A stretch of 64,000 bases of DNA from an uncultured Eubacteriales bacterium (GCA_934725425.1 CAKVAX010000003.1:62001-126000), one strand, 5' to 3'; shown: positions 36,661 through 47,119, counted from the first letter of the stretch. The notes: a model not told the origin generated them from the sequence alone. Program-made: numbers and translations.

Positions 36661-37951
36661 TGTTATAGGCGCGGGCTTGGCAGGATGTGAGGCAGCGTGG
36701 CAGCTCGCTTCTAGAGGTATAGAAGTTAATCTTTTTGATATGAAACCGAATAAATTTTCGCCGGCTCATAAGAACGAAAATTTGTGCGAACTGGTTTGTT
36801 CCAATTCCTTTAAAGCGGATAGAATTGACAGCGCTGCAGGACTTTTAAAAGAAGAATTAAGAATTTTAAATTCGCTTATAATTAAGTGTGCGGATAATTG
36901 TCGTGTCCCTGCCGGAGGAGCTTTGGCTGTAGACAGAGATAAATTTTCTTCAATGGTTACAGAAAAAATTAAAAATCATCCTCTCATTAATTACATTTCT
37001 GAGGAAGTAGAAAATTTTTCAGAAGAAGACATAACGATTATTGCCACGGGACCTTTAACTTCAGAAAAACTATCAAAAACTATATCTAAAATATGTGGTA
37101 ATGCACTTAGTTTTTTTGATGCAGCTGCCCCCATAATTACATTTGAAAGCATTGATATGAGCAAAGCTTATTTCAAATCTCGATACGACAAGGGCAACGG
37201 TGATGATTATTTAAACTGTCCTCTCAGCAAAGATGAGTATATGAATTTTTACAGGGAACTTATTTCTGCCGAACGTGCGCCCCTGCATGATGTAGATGTA
37301 CAAAATCCGAAAGTATACGAAGGTTGCATGCCCGTTGAAATTATGGCGCAAAGGGGTGAGGATACATTAAGATTCGGACCTATGAAGCCTGTTGGACTTC
37401 GTAATCCGGAAACCGGAGAAAGCCCTTACGCTGTAGTTCAGCTCAGAAAAGAAAACAAAGAAGGAACCCTCTATAACATGGTCGGATTCCAAACAAACCT
37501 TAAATTTCCTGAGCAAAGAAGAGTTTTTGGAATGATACCCGCCTTAAAAAATGCCGAATTCGTAAGGTACGGAGTAATGCATCGCAATACATTTATTAAT
37601 TCTCCCAAACTTTTAAACAGCAGTTTTAATATGAAAGAGATTCCCAATTTATTTTTTGCCGGACAAATTACAGGCGTGGAAGGATATATGGAATCGGTTT
37701 CGTCGGGATTAATAGCAGGAATAAATGCAGCAAGAAAATTTGGGGGAGAACAGTTGATTTCGCTGCCTGATTTTACTATGATTGGAGCTTTGGAAAAATA
37801 TATAAGCAATGATGAGACTGTGGATTTTCAGCCTATGGGAGCCAATTTTGGCATATTACCGCCATTGACTGAAAAGATTAAAGACAAAAAACTGAGATAT
37901 GCAAAACTATCTGAAAGAGCTTTGGAATATATAAAAAATTTGAAAATTTAA
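36644..37951 (+). CDS. trmFO: Methylenetetrahydrofolate-tRNA-(uracil-5-)-methyltransferase TrmFO
   Basis: This flavoprotein makes ribothymidine at position 54 of tRNAs using methylene-tetrahydrofolate. The start ATG 36644 gives 435 residues and places the FAD-binding VNVIGAGLAGCEAAWQLA at the N-terminus, as in the family; upstream in-frame starts lie inside topA. Other signatures include AHKNENLCELVCSNSFKADR, CRVPAGGALAVDRD and the C-terminal FAGQITGVEGYMESVSSGL. A GGCGGG ribosome site precedes the start within topA. Confidence 0.95.
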   Translation: MKRKVNVIGAGLAGCEAAWQLASRGIEVNLFDMKPNKFSPAHKNENLCELVCSNSFKADRIDSAAGLLKEELRILNSLIIKCADNCRVPAGGALAVDRDKFSSMVTEKIKNHPLINYISEEVENFSEEDITIIATGPLTSEKLSKTISKICGNALSFFDAAAPIITFESIDMSKAYFKSRYDKGNGDDYLNCPLSKDEYMNFYRELISAERAPLHDVDVQNPKVYEGCMPVEIMAQRGEDTLRFGPMKPVGLRNPETGESPYAVVQLRKENKEGTLYNMVGFQTNLKFPEQRRVFGMIPALKNAEFVRYGVMHRNTFINSPKLLNSSFNMKEIPNLFFAGQITGVEGYMESVSSGLIAGINAARKFGGEQLISLPDFTMIGALEKYISNDETVDFQPMGANFGILPPLTEKIKDKKLRYAKLSERALEYIKNLKI

Positions 37952-37974
37952 ATTTTTTCAAGGAGGAATTTGGT

Positions 37975-38988
37975 ATGAAAATAATAGTAGATGCTTTTGG
38001 TGGAGATAACGCTCCTTTGGAGGTAATAAAAGGGAGCCGCATGGCGGTAGATGAACTGGGCTACGAAATCGTACTGGTCGGAAATGAAAAAATAATAAAG
38101 GACGAGGCTGAAAAAAATAACATATCACTTAGCGGAATTACAATAGTTCATGCTCCTGATGTAATTTCAATGGACGATGAACCGATGGATGTCATGAAAT
38201 CAAAAAGCAATTCTTCAATGTCTAAAGGCTTGCAGCTGTTGGCTCTGGGAGAGGGAGATGCATTCGTTTCTGGCGGAAATAGCGGAGCTCTTGCAGTGGG
38301 CGCAACTCTTAAAGTTAAAAGGATAAAAGGAATAAAAAGATGCGCATTCGCACCGGTTATTCCTAAGGACAAAGGCTTTTTTATGCTCATTGACAGTGGC
38401 GCGAACGTAGAGTGCCGTCCTGAAATGTTAAGACAATTTGCTGTTATGGGGTATATATACATGAAAAATGTCATGGTTGTTGAAAATCCCAGAGTTGGTC
38501 TTGCTAATGTAGGTACCGAAAAAACTAAGGGCGATGAACTTAGATATGAAACTTTCAATCTTCTTCAAGAAACCAAAAATATTAATTTTATAGGTAATAT
38601 CGAAGCTCGCGATATACCTCGAGATATAGCGGATGTAGTAGTTGCTGACGGATTTACCGGAAATATAATACTTAAACTTTATGAAGGAATGGCCAGATCT
38701 GTTTTTGGAAAAATTAAGGACATTTTCAAACAAAATTTCAAAGGCAAGTTAGCAGCGTCTCTTATCATGCCGGAACTTAAAGAGTTGAAAAAAAGTATGG
38801 ACTATAGCGAGCACGGCGGAGCACCTCTTATGGGTATTTCAAAACCTGTGTTTAAAGCTCACGGAAGTTCTGACGCCAAAACATTCAAAAACGCAATACG
38901 TCTTGCGGGCGAATATGTAAAGAGAAATGTGGTTGAGCTTATTTCCAAATCTCTTGAAGAGTATAATTCTTCTGAATCTGAAAAATAA
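37975..38988 (+). CDS. plsX: Phosphate acyltransferase PlsX
   Basis: This 337-residue enzyme makes acyl-phosphate from acyl-ACP, the first step of phospholipid synthesis in Firmicutes. Signatures are MKIIVDAFGGDNAPLEVIKG at the start, AFVSGGNSGALAVGATL, LIDSGANVECRPEML and VVADGFTGNIILKLYEG. AAGGAGG lies eight bases before the ATG. It is followed by rnc; the acpP gene that often lies between plsX and rnc is absent here. Confidence 0.95.
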   Translation: MKIIVDAFGGDNAPLEVIKGSRMAVDELGYEIVLVGNEKIIKDEAEKNNISLSGITIVHAPDVISMDDEPMDVMKSKSNSSMSKGLQLLALGEGDAFVSGGNSGALAVGATLKVKRIKGIKRCAFAPVIPKDKGFFMLIDSGANVECRPEMLRQFAVMGYIYMKNVMVVENPRVGLANVGTEKTKGDELRYETFNLLQETKNINFIGNIEARDIPRDIADVVVADGFTGNIILKLYEGMARSVFGKIKDIFKQNFKGKLAASLIMPELKELKKSMDYSEHGGAPLMGISKPVFKAHGSSDAKTFKNAIRLAGEYVKRNVVELISKSLEEYNSSESEK

Positions 38989-39017
38989 TTTAATTTTTAA
39001 AGTGAGGTGAGTTTGTT

Positions 39018-39692
39018 ATGACAGAACTTGAAAATAAAATAGGATATAAATTTAGCAATCAAAAACTCCTAAAAATAGCGTTAACTCATTCCTCTTACGC
39101 GAATGAATCCGGGGGCAGATTTGAAAGTTACGAAAGGCTGGAATTTTTGGGTGATTCTATTTTAGGGATGGTTACTTCTGACTATATTTTTAAAAATTAT
39201 CCCAAGTACCCCGAAGGAGATCTCACAAAATTAAGATCCTCTTTGGTTTGCGAAAAGCAGCTTTGTATATTTTCTAAAGAATTAAATATTTCAAAATTTA
39301 TCAAATTGAGCAAAGGCGAACACCATTGTGGAGGTCAAAACAGGCCATCTATTTTGGCAGACATATTCGAAGCCATTTGTGCGGCAATATATTTGGATGG
39401 CGGTTTGGCGGCGGCTTCTGAATTCATTTTGAGATTTATAATTCCGGCTTTAAAGCATCCCATGATTCCAGATATTCATGATTACAAAACCGACTTACAA
39501 GAAATAGTTCAACGTAATCCCGAAGAAACGATTGAATACGTCCTTGTTAAAGAATCGGGTCCTGACCATAATAAAAGATTTACAGTAGAAGCTAAAATAA
39601 ATAATAATACTGTAGGCAGAGGAACAGGCAGGAGCAAAAAAGAAGCCGAACAACACGCCGCCCGTGAAACTTTATCCCTCATGGGATACTAA
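39018..39692 (+). CDS. rnc: Ribonuclease III
   Basis: This 224-residue double-strand-specific endonuclease processes rRNA precursors. The catalytic signature is ERLEFLGDSILGMVTSDYIF, with LADIFEAICAAIYLDGG carrying the second acidic site. A double-strand RNA-binding domain follows (about 152-222: DYKTDLQEIVQRNPEETIEY and a KKEAEQHAARETLSLMG end). ftsY begins 16 bases after the stop. Confidence 0.96.
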   Translation: MTELENKIGYKFSNQKLLKIALTHSSYANESGGRFESYERLEFLGDSILGMVTSDYIFKNYPKYPEGDLTKLRSSLVCEKQLCIFSKELNISKFIKLSKGEHHCGGQNRPSILADIFEAICAAIYLDGGLAAASEFILRFIIPALKHPMIPDIHDYKTDLQEIVQRNPEETIEYVLVKESGPDHNKRFTVEAKINNNTVGRGTGRSKKEAEQHAARETLSLMGY

Positions 39693-39708
39693 TTTGTGGG
39701 AGGATTAT

Positions 39709-40632
39709 ATGTCGTTTTTTAAAAAGTTAAAAGAAGGATTAACCAAAACACGTAATAATATTTCAGCAAAAATAGAATCCGTTATCAATTCTTTTACACG
39801 AATAGATGAAGAATTTTTTGAAACGCTTGAAGAAATTTTAATTTCCGGAGATATAGGTATAGAAACATCTCAAAAACTTTGTGACGATTTGAGGCAAGAA
39901 GTTAAAAAGCACGGAGTGACAGACCCCTTTGAAATAAGAAAATTGCTGAAAAACATAATGATAGAATCTCTTGCCGGTGAAAATGAGCTCTTAATTTCGT
40001 CCAAACCGTCAATAATTTTGGTTTTAGGTGTGAATGGAGTTGGCAAAACCACTACAATAGGGAAACTTGCGTATAGACTAAAAAATGACGGAAAGAAAGT
40101 TCTTTTGGCTGCTGCTGATACTTTTAGAGCTGCCGCCGCGGAACAGCTGGATATTTGGGCAAAAAGAGCCAATTGTCCGATAGTTAAACAGCCTGAAGGC
40201 TCCGACCCTGCCGCAGTGGTTTTTGACGCTATATCCTCTGCAAAATCAAAAAATATAGATGTGGTTATATGTGATACCGCAGGAAGGCTTCACAATAAGA
40301 AAAATTTAATGGGAGAACTTGAAAAAATAAACAGAATAATTTTAAGAGAATTGCCTGATTCCTCAAAGGAAATATTGCTTGTTCTGGATGCTTCCACCGG
40401 ACAAAATGGTATCAATCAAGCTGTTGAATTCGGGAAATCTCTTGATATTACGGGAATAATTTTGACTAAACTTGACGGAACTGCCAGAGGCGGAATAATT
40501 CTTTCTATAAAGAAAAAACTCGGTGTTCCCGTGAAATTTATAGGAGTCGGCGAAGGAATCGAAGATTTGCGGCCGTTTAATGCCGAAGAATTTGTTAATG
40601 CAATTTTTGAAAGCGAGGAATCTGATAACTAA
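39709..40632 (+). CDS. ftsY: Signal recognition particle receptor FtsY
   Basis: This GTPase docks ribosome-SRP complexes at the membrane. The start ATG 39709 follows GGGAGGA and gives 307 residues; an earlier in-frame start lies inside rnc. It has the N domain ([16 protein letters not shown]), the G domain P-loop [10 protein letters not shown] (about 106-115), the [12 protein letters not shown] motif, [17 protein letters not shown] and [11 protein letters not shown]. The acidic A domain is essentially absent, as in many Firmicutes. smc, which commonly lies between rnc and ftsY, is missing. Confidence 0.96.
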   Translation: MSFFKKLKEGLTKTRNNISAKIESVINSFTRIDEEFFETLEEILISGDIGIETSQKLCDDLRQEVKKHGVTDPFEIRKLLKNIMIESLAGENELLISSKPSIILVLGVNGVGKTTTIGKLAYRLKNDGKKVLLAAADTFRAAAAEQLDIWAKRANCPIVKQPEGSDPAAVVFDAISSAKSKNIDVVICDTAGRLHNKKNLMGELEKINRIILRELPDSSKEILLVLDASTGQNGINQAVEFGKSLDITGIILTKLDGTARGGIILSIKKKLGVPVKFIGVGEGIEDLRPFNAEEFVNAIFESEESDN

Positions 40633-41201
40633 TGCAAAGTTACGAATACTATAAAAATGAACTTGAAAAAATTCTTTCACCGAAGAGATTTAATCACTCC
40701 GTAAATGTTTCGTTAATGGCTGAAAAATTAGCGAAAAATTATGGAGTTGATTCGGAAAAAGCCAAATTGGCGGGACTTTTGCACGATATATGCAAAGAAA
40801 AACCTGATGAGGAAAATATTGAACTATCGAAAAAGAACGGATATTTTGCTTATTCGGATAAAATTAACTCCATTAAAATTTTACACGGTCCTGCAGCGTC
40901 ATTTTTTCTAAAAGAAAAGTACGGTATAACCGATAACGAAATATTAAATGCGGTAAAATATCATACCACGGGCAGAAAAAACATGACTTTGTTTGAAAAA
41001 ATAATATTCACGGCTGATTATGTTTCTTCGGAGAGAGATTGGCCTGATGTGGAAGAAGTCCGTAATGTGGCATTTAAAAATATTGACGAAGCGGTACTTA
41101 TAAAATGTGTTTGTGCAATCAAAAAATGTATAAATAATTCTCAGAGTATAGATATTAATACAGCGGAACTTTATAATGAATTAATTACGAGGATGGGTTA
41201 A
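40632..41201 (+). CDS. yqeK: YqeK-type HD-domain hydrolase (probable Ap4A hydrolase)
   Basis: This 189-residue HD-superfamily protein is probably a symmetrical diadenosine tetraphosphate hydrolase. The metal ligands show in RFNHSVNVSLMAEKLA and AGLLHDICKEKP (the HD pair), followed by HGPAASFFLKEKYG and AVKYHTTGRKNMTLFEKIIFTADYV. Its ATG overlaps the ftsY stop by one base. It is followed by rsfS; the nadD gene often found upstream of yqeK is not here. Confidence 0.9.
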   Translation: MQSYEYYKNELEKILSPKRFNHSVNVSLMAEKLAKNYGVDSEKAKLAGLLHDICKEKPDEENIELSKKNGYFAYSDKINSIKILHGPAASFFLKEKYGITDNEILNAVKYHTTGRKNMTLFEKIIFTADYVSSERDWPDVEEVRNVAFKNIDEAVLIKCVCAIKKCINNSQSIDINTAELYNELITRMG

Positions 41202-41519
41202 ATGAATTCACAAGAACTTGCAAACAAAATAAAAGAAATACTTGACGACAAAAAAGGAATAGATATCGAGATAATACATGTAGGAGAAAAAACAACTCTT
41301 ACAGAGTATTTTGTAATTGTTACAGGTACAAGCAGTACGCATGTAAAAGCTTTGGCAGGAGAAGTGGAAGCCAAATTGTCGGAAGAAGGAATGGTTCCTT
41401 TGAATTTTGAAAGAAAGATGTCCGATTCATGGATAGCTCTCGATTATAAAGATGTAATAGTGCATGTATTTTCCCAAGAAGCGAGAGAGCTTTATGATTT
41501 GGAAAAACTCTGGAAATAA
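41202..41519 (+). CDS. rsfS: Ribosomal silencing factor RsfS
   Basis: This 105-residue protein binds ribosomal protein L14 and blocks subunit joining when nutrients are low. It shows KKGIDIEIIHVGEKTTLTEY, VIVTGTSSTHVKALAGEVE, WIALDYKDVIVHVFSQEAR and a LYDLEKLW end. It directly abuts yqeK, the normal yqeK-rsfS order. Confidence 0.95.
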   Translation: MNSQELANKIKEILDDKKGIDIEIIHVGEKTTLTEYFVIVTGTSSTHVKALAGEVEAKLSEEGMVPLNFERKMSDSWIALDYKDVIVHVFSQEARELYDLEKLWK

Positions 41520-41544
41520 AATTAAGTGAATGAAGTGATAAATC

Positions 41545-43935
41545 ATGAAAAAAATTTTTGAAAAATATACTCCTGAAAATATAGAAAAAAAATGGCAAAA
41601 AATTTGGGAAGAAAAGTCTGCTTTTCACGCAAAAAACGAATATAATAAACCTAAATTTTATGCTCTCGTGGAATTTCCTTATCCTTCGGGACAAGGTTTG
41701 CACGTCGGTCATCCCAGAAGTTATACGGCGCTTGATATAGTCGCACGAAAAAAAAGAATGCAAGGCTACAATGTTCTTTATCCGATGGGGTGGGATGCTT
41801 TCGGGCTTCCGACTGAAAATTACGCCATAAAGAACAAGATTCATCCGAGAATCGTAACAGAAAAAAATATATCAAGATTCAAAAGTCAGCTACAAGCTTT
41901 AGGGCTTTCTTTTGACTGGAGTAGAGAGATAGATACCACCGACCCTTCTTATTACAAGTGGACTCAGTGGATATTTTTGCAGATGTTTAAAAAGGGTTTA
42001 GCATATAAGAGTGAAGCAACTGTAAACTGGTGTACATCGTGTAAGTGCGTTTTAGCCAACGAAGAAGTTGTAAACGGAGTTTGTGAGCGATGCGGAAGCG
42101 AAGTCATACATAAAGTTAAATCTCAATGGATGCTCAAAATCACAGAATATGCACAAAGACTCATAGACGATTTGGAGCTTGTAGATTACCCCGAAAGAGT
42201 AAAAGCTCAGCAAATTAATTGGATAGGACGTTCAACAGGTGCGGAAATTGATTTTTCAACCAGTGTAGGTAAAAATCTTAAGGTATATACTACTCGTCCC
42301 GATACGATTTTTGGCGTTACATATATGGTCATTTCGCCTGAACATCCCATTATAGAAGAATTTAAAAATGAGATTGAAAACATAACCGAAATCGAAAATT
42401 ACAGACAAGAAGCGAGTAAAAAATCTGATTTTCAAAGAACTGAACTCAATAAAGATAAAACAGGCGTGAAAATAGAGGGAATAACCGCCAAGAACCCTGT
42501 AAGCGGAAAAGAAATACCTATTTTCGTATCCGATTATGTTTTGATGAGCTATGCTCAAGGAGCGATAATGGCGGTTCCTGCGCACGATGAGAGAGATAAA
42601 GCGTTTGCCAATAAATATAATCTCCCGATTTTAGAAGTAATCGACGGAAACGGGAAAGTTATTAATTCAGAATTTTTAAACGGCAAAGATTCAAAAGAAG
42701 CCAAATCTGAAATTATTTCTTATCTTGAAAAAAATGGTATAGGAAAAGCCAAAGTTAATTATAAACTTCGTGACTGGGTATTTTCTCGCCAGCGCTACTG
42801 GGGAGAACCGATTCCGATAATTCACTGCGAAAAGTGCGGATATGTTCCTGTTCCCGAATCGGAATTGCCTCTTAATTTGCCTGATATAGAAGATTTTGAG
42901 TCTCTCGAAGGCGGCGAATCTCCGCTGGATAATATTTCTTCGTGGGTAAATACTACCTGTCCGCATTGCGGAGGAAAAGCCAAACGTGAAACTGATACAA
43001 TGCCGCAATGGGCGGGCTCTTCATGGTATTTTCTTCGTTATCTTGATCCGCATAATAATAAAAATCTTGCTGATCCGGATGCTATTAGATATTGGATGCC
43101 TGTGGATTGGTACAACGGGGGAATGGAGCATACTACTCTCCACCTGCTTTACAGTCGTTTCTGGTACAAATTTTTGTATGATATAGGGATCGCACCCGGT
43201 CCTGAACCATATAAAAAACGAACCAGTCACGGAATGATTCTCGGAGAAAATAATGAAAAAATGAGTAAATCCAGAGGTAATGTTGTTAACCCCGATGATA
43301 TCGTTAAAGAATTCGGGGCAGATACTTTGCGTATTTATGAAATGTTTATTGGCGATTTTGAGAAACCGGCTCCGTGGAATACAGCCGGAATCAAAGGTAG
43401 CCGCAGATTTATAGAAAGATACTGGGGTTTAAGAGAAATTCTTGATGATAATAAAGGTGCAGTAAGTTCAAAATTGGAAACCGCTTTTCATAAAACAATT
43501 AAAAAAGTCCAAGAAGATATCGACAATCTAAAATTCAATACGGCTGTTGCAGCTCTTATGGGGCTTATAAACAACATATACGACGAAGGATTTATAACAT
43601 CGGAATATTTGAGAATTTTTACACTTCTTTTAAATCCTTTTGCTCCGCACGTCACGGAAGAAGTGTGGTCGGAGTGCAAATTGGGAGAAGGCTTTGCATC
43701 GCTTGCTTTATGGCCGCAGTATGACGAAAAAAAATGCATTGAAAATGAAGTTCCTGTAGTTCTTCAAGTCAACGGAAAAATGAGAGGCAAGGTACTTGCT
43801 CCGATTGGAATTTCTCAGGATGAAATTTTGGAATCAGCGAAAAAAGAAGAAAGTTTTAACAGGGCTATCGAAGGAAAAAATATCGTAAAAGTGATATATG
43901 TTCCCGGAAGAATATTAAATGTCGTAGCCAAATAA
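41545..43935 (+). CDS. leuS: Leucyl-tRNA synthetase
   Basis: This class I synthetase charges tRNA-Leu; 796 residues. The HIGH-type motif appears as [20 protein letters not shown], a zinc-like cluster [21 protein letters not shown] follows, the editing domain covers about 225-410 ([25 protein letters not shown]), and KMSKS is present in [12 protein letters not shown]. The C-terminal [11 protein letters not shown] segment is typical. Only 25 bases separate it from rsfS, so there is no room for a T-box leader. Confidence 0.96.
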   Translation: MKKIFEKYTPENIEKKWQKIWEEKSAFHAKNEYNKPKFYALVEFPYPSGQGLHVGHPRSYTALDIVARKKRMQGYNVLYPMGWDAFGLPTENYAIKNKIHPRIVTEKNISRFKSQLQALGLSFDWSREIDTTDPSYYKWTQWIFLQMFKKGLAYKSEATVNWCTSCKCVLANEEVVNGVCERCGSEVIHKVKSQWMLKITEYAQRLIDDLELVDYPERVKAQQINWIGRSTGAEIDFSTSVGKNLKVYTTRPDTIFGVTYMVISPEHPIIEEFKNEIENITEIENYRQEASKKSDFQRTELNKDKTGVKIEGITAKNPVSGKEIPIFVSDYVLMSYAQGAIMAVPAHDERDKAFANKYNLPILEVIDGNGKVINSEFLNGKDSKEAKSEIISYLEKNGIGKAKVNYKLRDWVFSRQRYWGEPIPIIHCEKCGYVPVPESELPLNLPDIEDFESLEGGESPLDNISSWVNTTCPHCGGKAKRETDTMPQWAGSSWYFLRYLDPHNNKNLADPDAIRYWMPVDWYNGGMEHTTLHLLYSRFWYKFLYDIGIAPGPEPYKKRTSHGMILGENNEKMSKSRGNVVNPDDIVKEFGADTLRIYEMFIGDFEKPAPWNTAGIKGSRRFIERYWGLREILDDNKGAVSSKLETAFHKTIKKVQEDIDNLKFNTAVAALMGLINNIYDEGFITSEYLRIFTLLLNPFAPHVTEEVWSECKLGEGFASLALWPQYDEKKCIENEVPVVLQVNGKMRGKVLAPIGISQDEILESAKKEESFNRAIEGKNIVKVIYVPGRILNVVAK

Positions 43936-43945
43936 ATAATAAAAC

Positions 43946-43976
43946 TTGTATTGTTTTGCATAAATTTTATAAAACA
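43946..43976 (+). promoter_or_regulatory. Probable adhE promoter with overlapping inverted repeat
   Basis: TTGTAT (43946-43951) and TATAAA (43968-43973) are spaced by 16 bases. An imperfect inverted repeat TGTTTT ... ATAAA-TTTAT ... AAAACA (43952-43976) covers the spacer and -10, a position suited to a repressor such as Rex. Similarity to Rex sites is only partial. Confidence 0.4.
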
Positions 43977-43996
43977 TTCAATATTGGAGGGATTTA

Positions 43997-46576
43997 ATGG
44001 AAAACAGTAACACAGTAAAAATGATAGACGAACTTGTGATTAAAGCAAGAGATGCTTTAACGCAGTACATGAAAATGAGCCAGACGGATATTGATAAAAT
44101 CGTAGAAGCAATGGCTCTTGCAGCTGTTGAAAATCATGTTTTGTTTTCTGAAAAAGCTGCCTTGGAAACCGGACGTGGAATAGTTGAAGATAAAATAATA
44201 AAAAACATGTTTGCGTCGGAATACATTTACAATTCGATAAAAAATCAAAAGACTGTTGGAATAATAGATAAAAACGATGAGGAAAATTATGTAAAAATTG
44301 CAGAACCGCTCGGAGTCGTTGCGGGAGTTACTCCTGTTACAAATCCTACTTCTACGGTTGTATTTAAATCGCTTATATGTGCAAAAACAAGAAATCCGAT
44401 AATATTTGGTTTTCATCCCGGAGCTCAAAAGTGTTGCACATTTGCGGCGGAAATTTTAAGAGATGCTGCGATAAAAGCAGGCGCTCCGGAAAACTGTATT
44501 CAGTGGATAGAATATCCGTCAATTGAAGCGACTTCTACACTTATGAATCATTCCGGTATTGACGTTGTGCTTGCGACGGGTGGTTCGGGAATGGTTAAAT
44601 CGGCCTATTCAACGGGAAAACCGGCTTTGGGAGTAGGTCCGGGAAACGTACCGTGTTATATTGAAAAAAGTGCAAAATTGGAAAGAGCATGTAATGATTT
44701 AATTCTTTCCAAAACTTTTGATAACGGAATGATTTGTGCTTCGGAACAATCTGTTGTCGTCGATGAAGATATAGCTTCAGAATTCGAAAATATAATGACT
44801 AAAAACGGTTGCGTATTTTTAAGTGAAGAAGATACCGAAAAACTTACCTCTTATATGATAAATCCCGAAAAAGGGACGCTAAACGGAGCTGTTGCAGGAA
44901 AAAGTGCCGCTGCAATAGCTGAATCTTCAGGTATAAATGTTCCGGAAAACACTAAAATTCTTATAGTCAGACTTAAAGGTGTGGGAAAAGATTATCCATT
45001 ATCCCTAGAAAAGTTGTCACCGGTACTTTCGTACTACACTGTTAAAGATTCTTCACAGGGACTTGAAAGATGTAAAGAAGTTTTGAAATTTAACGGCGAG
45101 GGACATACTGCGGTAATTCATTCGCAAAATGAGCAAATAATTGAAAAATTCGGAGAAATTATGGATGCCGGAAGAATTATAGTAAATTCCCCGTCTTCTC
45201 AGGGTGCAATCGGAGACATATATAACTGCGCAACACCATCGCTTACTCTCGGATGCGGTTCAAAAGGAAAAAATTCCACAACCGATAATGTTTCTGTTAA
45301 TAATCTTTTAAACATAAAAAGAATATTCAAAAGAAGGGTTAATATGCAGTGGTTTAAAGTTCCGGCGAAAATATATTTTGAAAAAGGTTCGATTTCGTAT
45401 CTTGAAGATATGCCGAACATCAGTCGCGTATTTATAGTTACCGATGAAACAATGGTTAAGCTCGGAAACGTTCAGAAAATAATGTATCATTTGAACAAGA
45501 GAAATGATAATTGTCAAATTGAAGTATTTTCAAGCGTAAGCCCCGATCCCGATGTTGAGACTGTTTGGAGCGGACTTGAGGTTATGAAGCGATTCTCTCC
45601 CGATGCGATAATTGCTTTAGGAGGAGGTTCTCCGATAGATGCAGCAAAAGCCATGTGGATGTTTTATGAATATCCCGAACTCGATTTTGAGGGATTAAAG
45701 CTCAAATTTATGGATATAAGAAAGAGAGCTTTCAGGTATCCTAACTCCCATAAAATACCGTTGATTGCGGTTCCCACTACTTCGGGAACAGGTTCGGAAG
45801 TAACGTCATTTGCGGTTATTACGGATAAAAAAGAAAACATAAAATATCCTCTTGCTGATTATTTTCTGACTCCCAGCGTTGCCATAATCGACCCTGATTT
45901 TGTATCTTCTCTTCCTAAATCTCCCACAGCCGATACCGGTATGGATGTACTTACTCATGCGATTGAAGCGTATGTTTCCACCATGGCAAGTGACTATACC
46001 GATGCTCTTGCGGAAAAATCAATAAAATTGGTTTTTAAATACCTAAAGAGAGCCTATGAAGACGGAAATAACGACCCTGAAGCTCGTGAAAAAATGCACA
46101 ATGCCTCTTGTATTGCGGGAATGGCGTTTACAAATGCATTTCTGGGATTAAATCATTCTATGGCTCATAAGCTCGGCGGTGAGTTTCATGTTCCTCATGG
46201 AAGAGCCAATGCGATTTTGTTGCCGTATGTGATAAAATACAATGCATCACTTCCGTCAAAGTTTGCTGCGTTCCCCAAATATGAAAGCTACAAAGCAGAT
46301 AAAAGGTATGCCGAGATTGCAGAAATGATAGGTGTTCCGGGAAAGGATACCGTGCAAAGCGTTGATAACCTGATAGAAGCAATTGAAAAGATGAACAAAT
46401 CTCTTAATATACCGCTCAGCCTTAAGGAATACGGTATTTCTGAGGAAGAATTTTTAAATAAAGTTGATATGCTTTCCAAACTTGCTCACGAAGATCAGTG
46501 TACCGGTACGAATCCGAGATATCCTCTTATAAGTGAGATAAAAGATATCTATTTGAAGTGCTATTACGGAGAATAA
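43997..46576 (+). CDS. adhE: Bifunctional acetaldehyde/alcohol dehydrogenase AdhE
   Basis: This fermentative enzyme reduces acetyl-CoA to ethanol and recycles NADH. The 859-residue protein has an N-terminal aldehyde dehydrogenase (about 1-430; catalytic Cys247 in NGMICASEQS, preceded by GVGPGNVPCYIEKSA) and a C-terminal iron alcohol dehydrogenase (about 450-859; GGGSPIDAAKAMW, VPTTSGTGSEVTSFAVI, GLNHSMAHKLGG, HVPHGRANAILLPY with iron-ligand histidines). The length is typical. It is a single-gene unit ending in a strong hairpin and indicates an anaerobic fermentative lifestyle. Confidence 0.97.
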   Translation: MENSNTVKMIDELVIKARDALTQYMKMSQTDIDKIVEAMALAAVENHVLFSEKAALETGRGIVEDKIIKNMFASEYIYNSIKNQKTVGIIDKNDEENYVKIAEPLGVVAGVTPVTNPTSTVVFKSLICAKTRNPIIFGFHPGAQKCCTFAAEILRDAAIKAGAPENCIQWIEYPSIEATSTLMNHSGIDVVLATGGSGMVKSAYSTGKPALGVGPGNVPCYIEKSAKLERACNDLILSKTFDNGMICASEQSVVVDEDIASEFENIMTKNGCVFLSEEDTEKLTSYMINPEKGTLNGAVAGKSAAAIAESSGINVPENTKILIVRLKGVGKDYPLSLEKLSPVLSYYTVKDSSQGLERCKEVLKFNGEGHTAVIHSQNEQIIEKFGEIMDAGRIIVNSPSSQGAIGDIYNCATPSLTLGCGSKGKNSTTDNVSVNNLLNIKRIFKRRVNMQWFKVPAKIYFEKGSISYLEDMPNISRVFIVTDETMVKLGNVQKIMYHLNKRNDNCQIEVFSSVSPDPDVETVWSGLEVMKRFSPDAIIALGGGSPIDAAKAMWMFYEYPELDFEGLKLKFMDIRKRAFRYPNSHKIPLIAVPTTSGTGSEVTSFAVITDKKENIKYPLADYFLTPSVAIIDPDFVSSLPKSPTADTGMDVLTHAIEAYVSTMASDYTDALAEKSIKLVFKYLKRAYEDGNNDPEAREKMHNASCIAGMAFTNAFLGLNHSMAHKLGGEFHVPHGRANAILLPYVIKYNASLPSKFAAFPKYESYKADKRYAEIAEMIGVPGKDTVQSVDNLIEAIEKMNKSLNIPLSLKEYGISEEEFLNKVDMLSKLAHEDQCTGTNPRYPLISEIKDIYLKCYYGE

Positions 46577-46580
46577 AATC

Positions 46581-46617
46581 AATCCACTACAGATACAATT
46601 TTGTAGTGGATTTTTTT
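46581..46617 (+). terminator. Terminator between adhE and ruvX
   Basis: AATCCACTAC and GTAGTGGATT form a perfect 10-bp stem with a 12-base loop followed by a run of T. It lies between converging genes and may serve both. Confidence 0.93.
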
Positions 46618-47035
46618 ACAGAGAATTTTTTCTAAACTCCAGATAGTTTTCAAGTATAATCGATGCGCTCAAAGTATCAATTATATTTTTCCTTTTTTTG
46701 CCACGAGTATTTGTATGGTTAAGATAATTATGAGCAGCGATGGTGGTTCTTCGCTCGTCCCAGAGATTTATGGGAATATTTATTTTTTCTCTGAGAATCT
46801 CGGCGAATTTTTGAGCTCTTTCTGCGCTTTCGCCCAAACTCCCGTCCATATTTTTAGGCAACCCTATGACCGCCATTTCGACTTTATAAGAGGTTAAATT
46901 TTCTATTATTTTCATAATTAATTTTTCGTCGTCTTTTTCTTGAATAGTTCCGATTGGAGACGCTAAAATTTCGTTTTTGTCGCAGACCGCCAGACCGGTA
47001 CGTGCTTTTCCTAAATCAATGGCCATTATAATCAT
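46616..47035 (-). CDS. ruvX: Putative Holliday junction resolvase RuvX (YqgF)
   Basis: This 139-residue RNase H-like nuclease acts in pre-16S rRNA processing and/or junction resolution. It has the motif MAIDLGKARTGLAVCD with the first catalytic Asp, IGLPKNMDGSLGESAERAQKFAE, and LWDERRTTIAAHNYL with further acidic residues. On the minus strand AAGGAG lies eight bases before the ATG. It diverges from the heat-shock operon, whose promoter lies in the same intergenic region. Confidence 0.93.
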   Translation of the reverse strand: MIIMAIDLGKARTGLAVCDKNEILASPIGTIQEKDDEKLIMKIIENLTSYKVEMAVIGLPKNMDGSLGESAERAQKFAEILREKINIPINLWDERRTTIAAHNYLNHTNTRGKKRKNIIDTLSASIILENYLEFRKNSL

Positions 47036-47082
47036 ATAAAATGCTCCTTAAAAAAATAATTGTAAAAATATAAAAATAGGTA

Positions 47083-47111
47083 TTGACAAAACATAAAAAA
47101 GATGATAAAGT
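47083..47111 (+). promoter_or_regulatory. Sigma-A promoter of the heat-shock operon
   Basis: A consensus TTGACA (47083-47088) is followed by GATAAAGT around 47104-47111, which provides a -10 (spacing 15-17). It lies directly upstream of the CIRCE element. Confidence 0.75.
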
Positions 47112-47119
47112 TTAATTAG

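Noticed and set aside
41520..41544. T-box leader before leuS
   Set aside because: Only 25 bases lie between rsfS and leuS, too few for any T-box, and no terminator hairpin is present.
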